Of a DNA stretch of 13,946 nt, positions 13,888 through 13,946 are shown piece after piece. Below the pieces are notes generated by a model. The model worked only from the letters and a program-made list of their open reading frames with translations. It was not told where the DNA came from and searched no databases. Position 1 is the first letter of the stretch; each line of letters starts with the position of its first letter. This DNA comes from CALLCD01 sp039817885 (GTDB lineage Bacteria > Pseudomonadota > Alphaproteobacteria > Caulobacterales > Hyphomonadaceae): the NCBI GenBank assembly GCA_039817885.1, contig JBCBUY010000086.1:1-13946 (forward strand). Direction: 5' to 3'. The translations under genes were made by a program, and so were the position numbers.

Positions 13888-13946
13888 GGCTTCGGCCCGT
13901 CCGCCTGAATACAGGCGGAGAAGGTTTGAATAGAAGGAGCTGAGCA
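13888..13946 (-). repeat. Right arm of terminal 59-base perfect inverted repeat, ending at window edge
   Basis: Reverse complement of 13796-13854, separated from it by a 33-base loop (13855-13887) that is not itself palindromic. The arm ends on the last base of the window, so its true length is unknown. It carries the inverted copy of the small hairpin (13901-13918). A natural terminator would not have 59-base flawless arms of coding sequence; an assembly or amplification fold-back is more likely. Confidence 0.95.

Noticed and set aside
13796..13946. The terminal inverted repeat as a transposon end, integron site or hairpin telomere
   Set aside because: The left arm is ordinary coding sequence, there is no transposase or target duplication, and the 33-base non-palindromic spacer does not fit a closed hairpin telomere.

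Overview
The window looks like chromosomal DNA of an alphaproteobacterium. The tail-anchored foldase gene ppiD sits directly upstream of trpE and trpG, the tpiA-secG-pyrG block and eno follow, and the L32, SecG and CTP synthase sequences have an alphaproteobacterial look. A member of the Parvularculales or Hyphomonadaceae is my best guess from memory, but the sequence alone does not prove it. No rRNA, tRNA, insertion sequence, phage gene or CRISPR array is visible. Most genes are housekeeping.

Layout, left to right. (1) 1-1830, minus strand: trpD then trpC (trpC is cut by the left edge), overlapping in an ATGA. (2) 1984-3492, plus strand: a radical SAM protein of unknown function followed by a long-form glyoxalase I. 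(3) 3513-8048, minus strand: ppiD, trpE, trpG and a seven-helix membrane protein, joined by 1-4 base overlaps. (4) 8137-11098, plus strand: tpiA (TTG start), secG and pyrG. (5) 11161-11634, minus strand: a small exported protein, convergent with pyrG across a shared hairpin. (6) 11859-13881, plus strand: rpmF with its own promoter and a strong terminator, then eno and a thioredoxin-fold/glutathione S-transferase-like protein. (7) The last 151 bases form a 59-base perfect inverted repeat that starts inside that last gene.

How the genes work together. TrpE and TrpG form anthranilate synthase. TrpD adds phosphoribose and TrpC closes the indole ring precursor, so the first half of tryptophan synthesis is here except the TrpF step. 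The usual trpE-G-D-C order is interrupted by the oppositely oriented radical SAM-glyoxalase pair and by the membrane protein. TpiA and Eno are glycolytic. Glyoxalase I removes methylglyoxal, a by-product formed from the triose phosphates that TpiA interconverts, but the genes are not adjacent, so I read nothing more into it.

The points most worth a second look are the terminal fold-back (probably an assembly or amplification artefact that truncates the last protein), the uncharacterised radical SAM protein with a cysteine-rich tail, the SWEET-like membrane protein coupled to trpG, and the altered phosphoribosyl-binding motif of TrpD. I did not find a convincing new multi-gene system.
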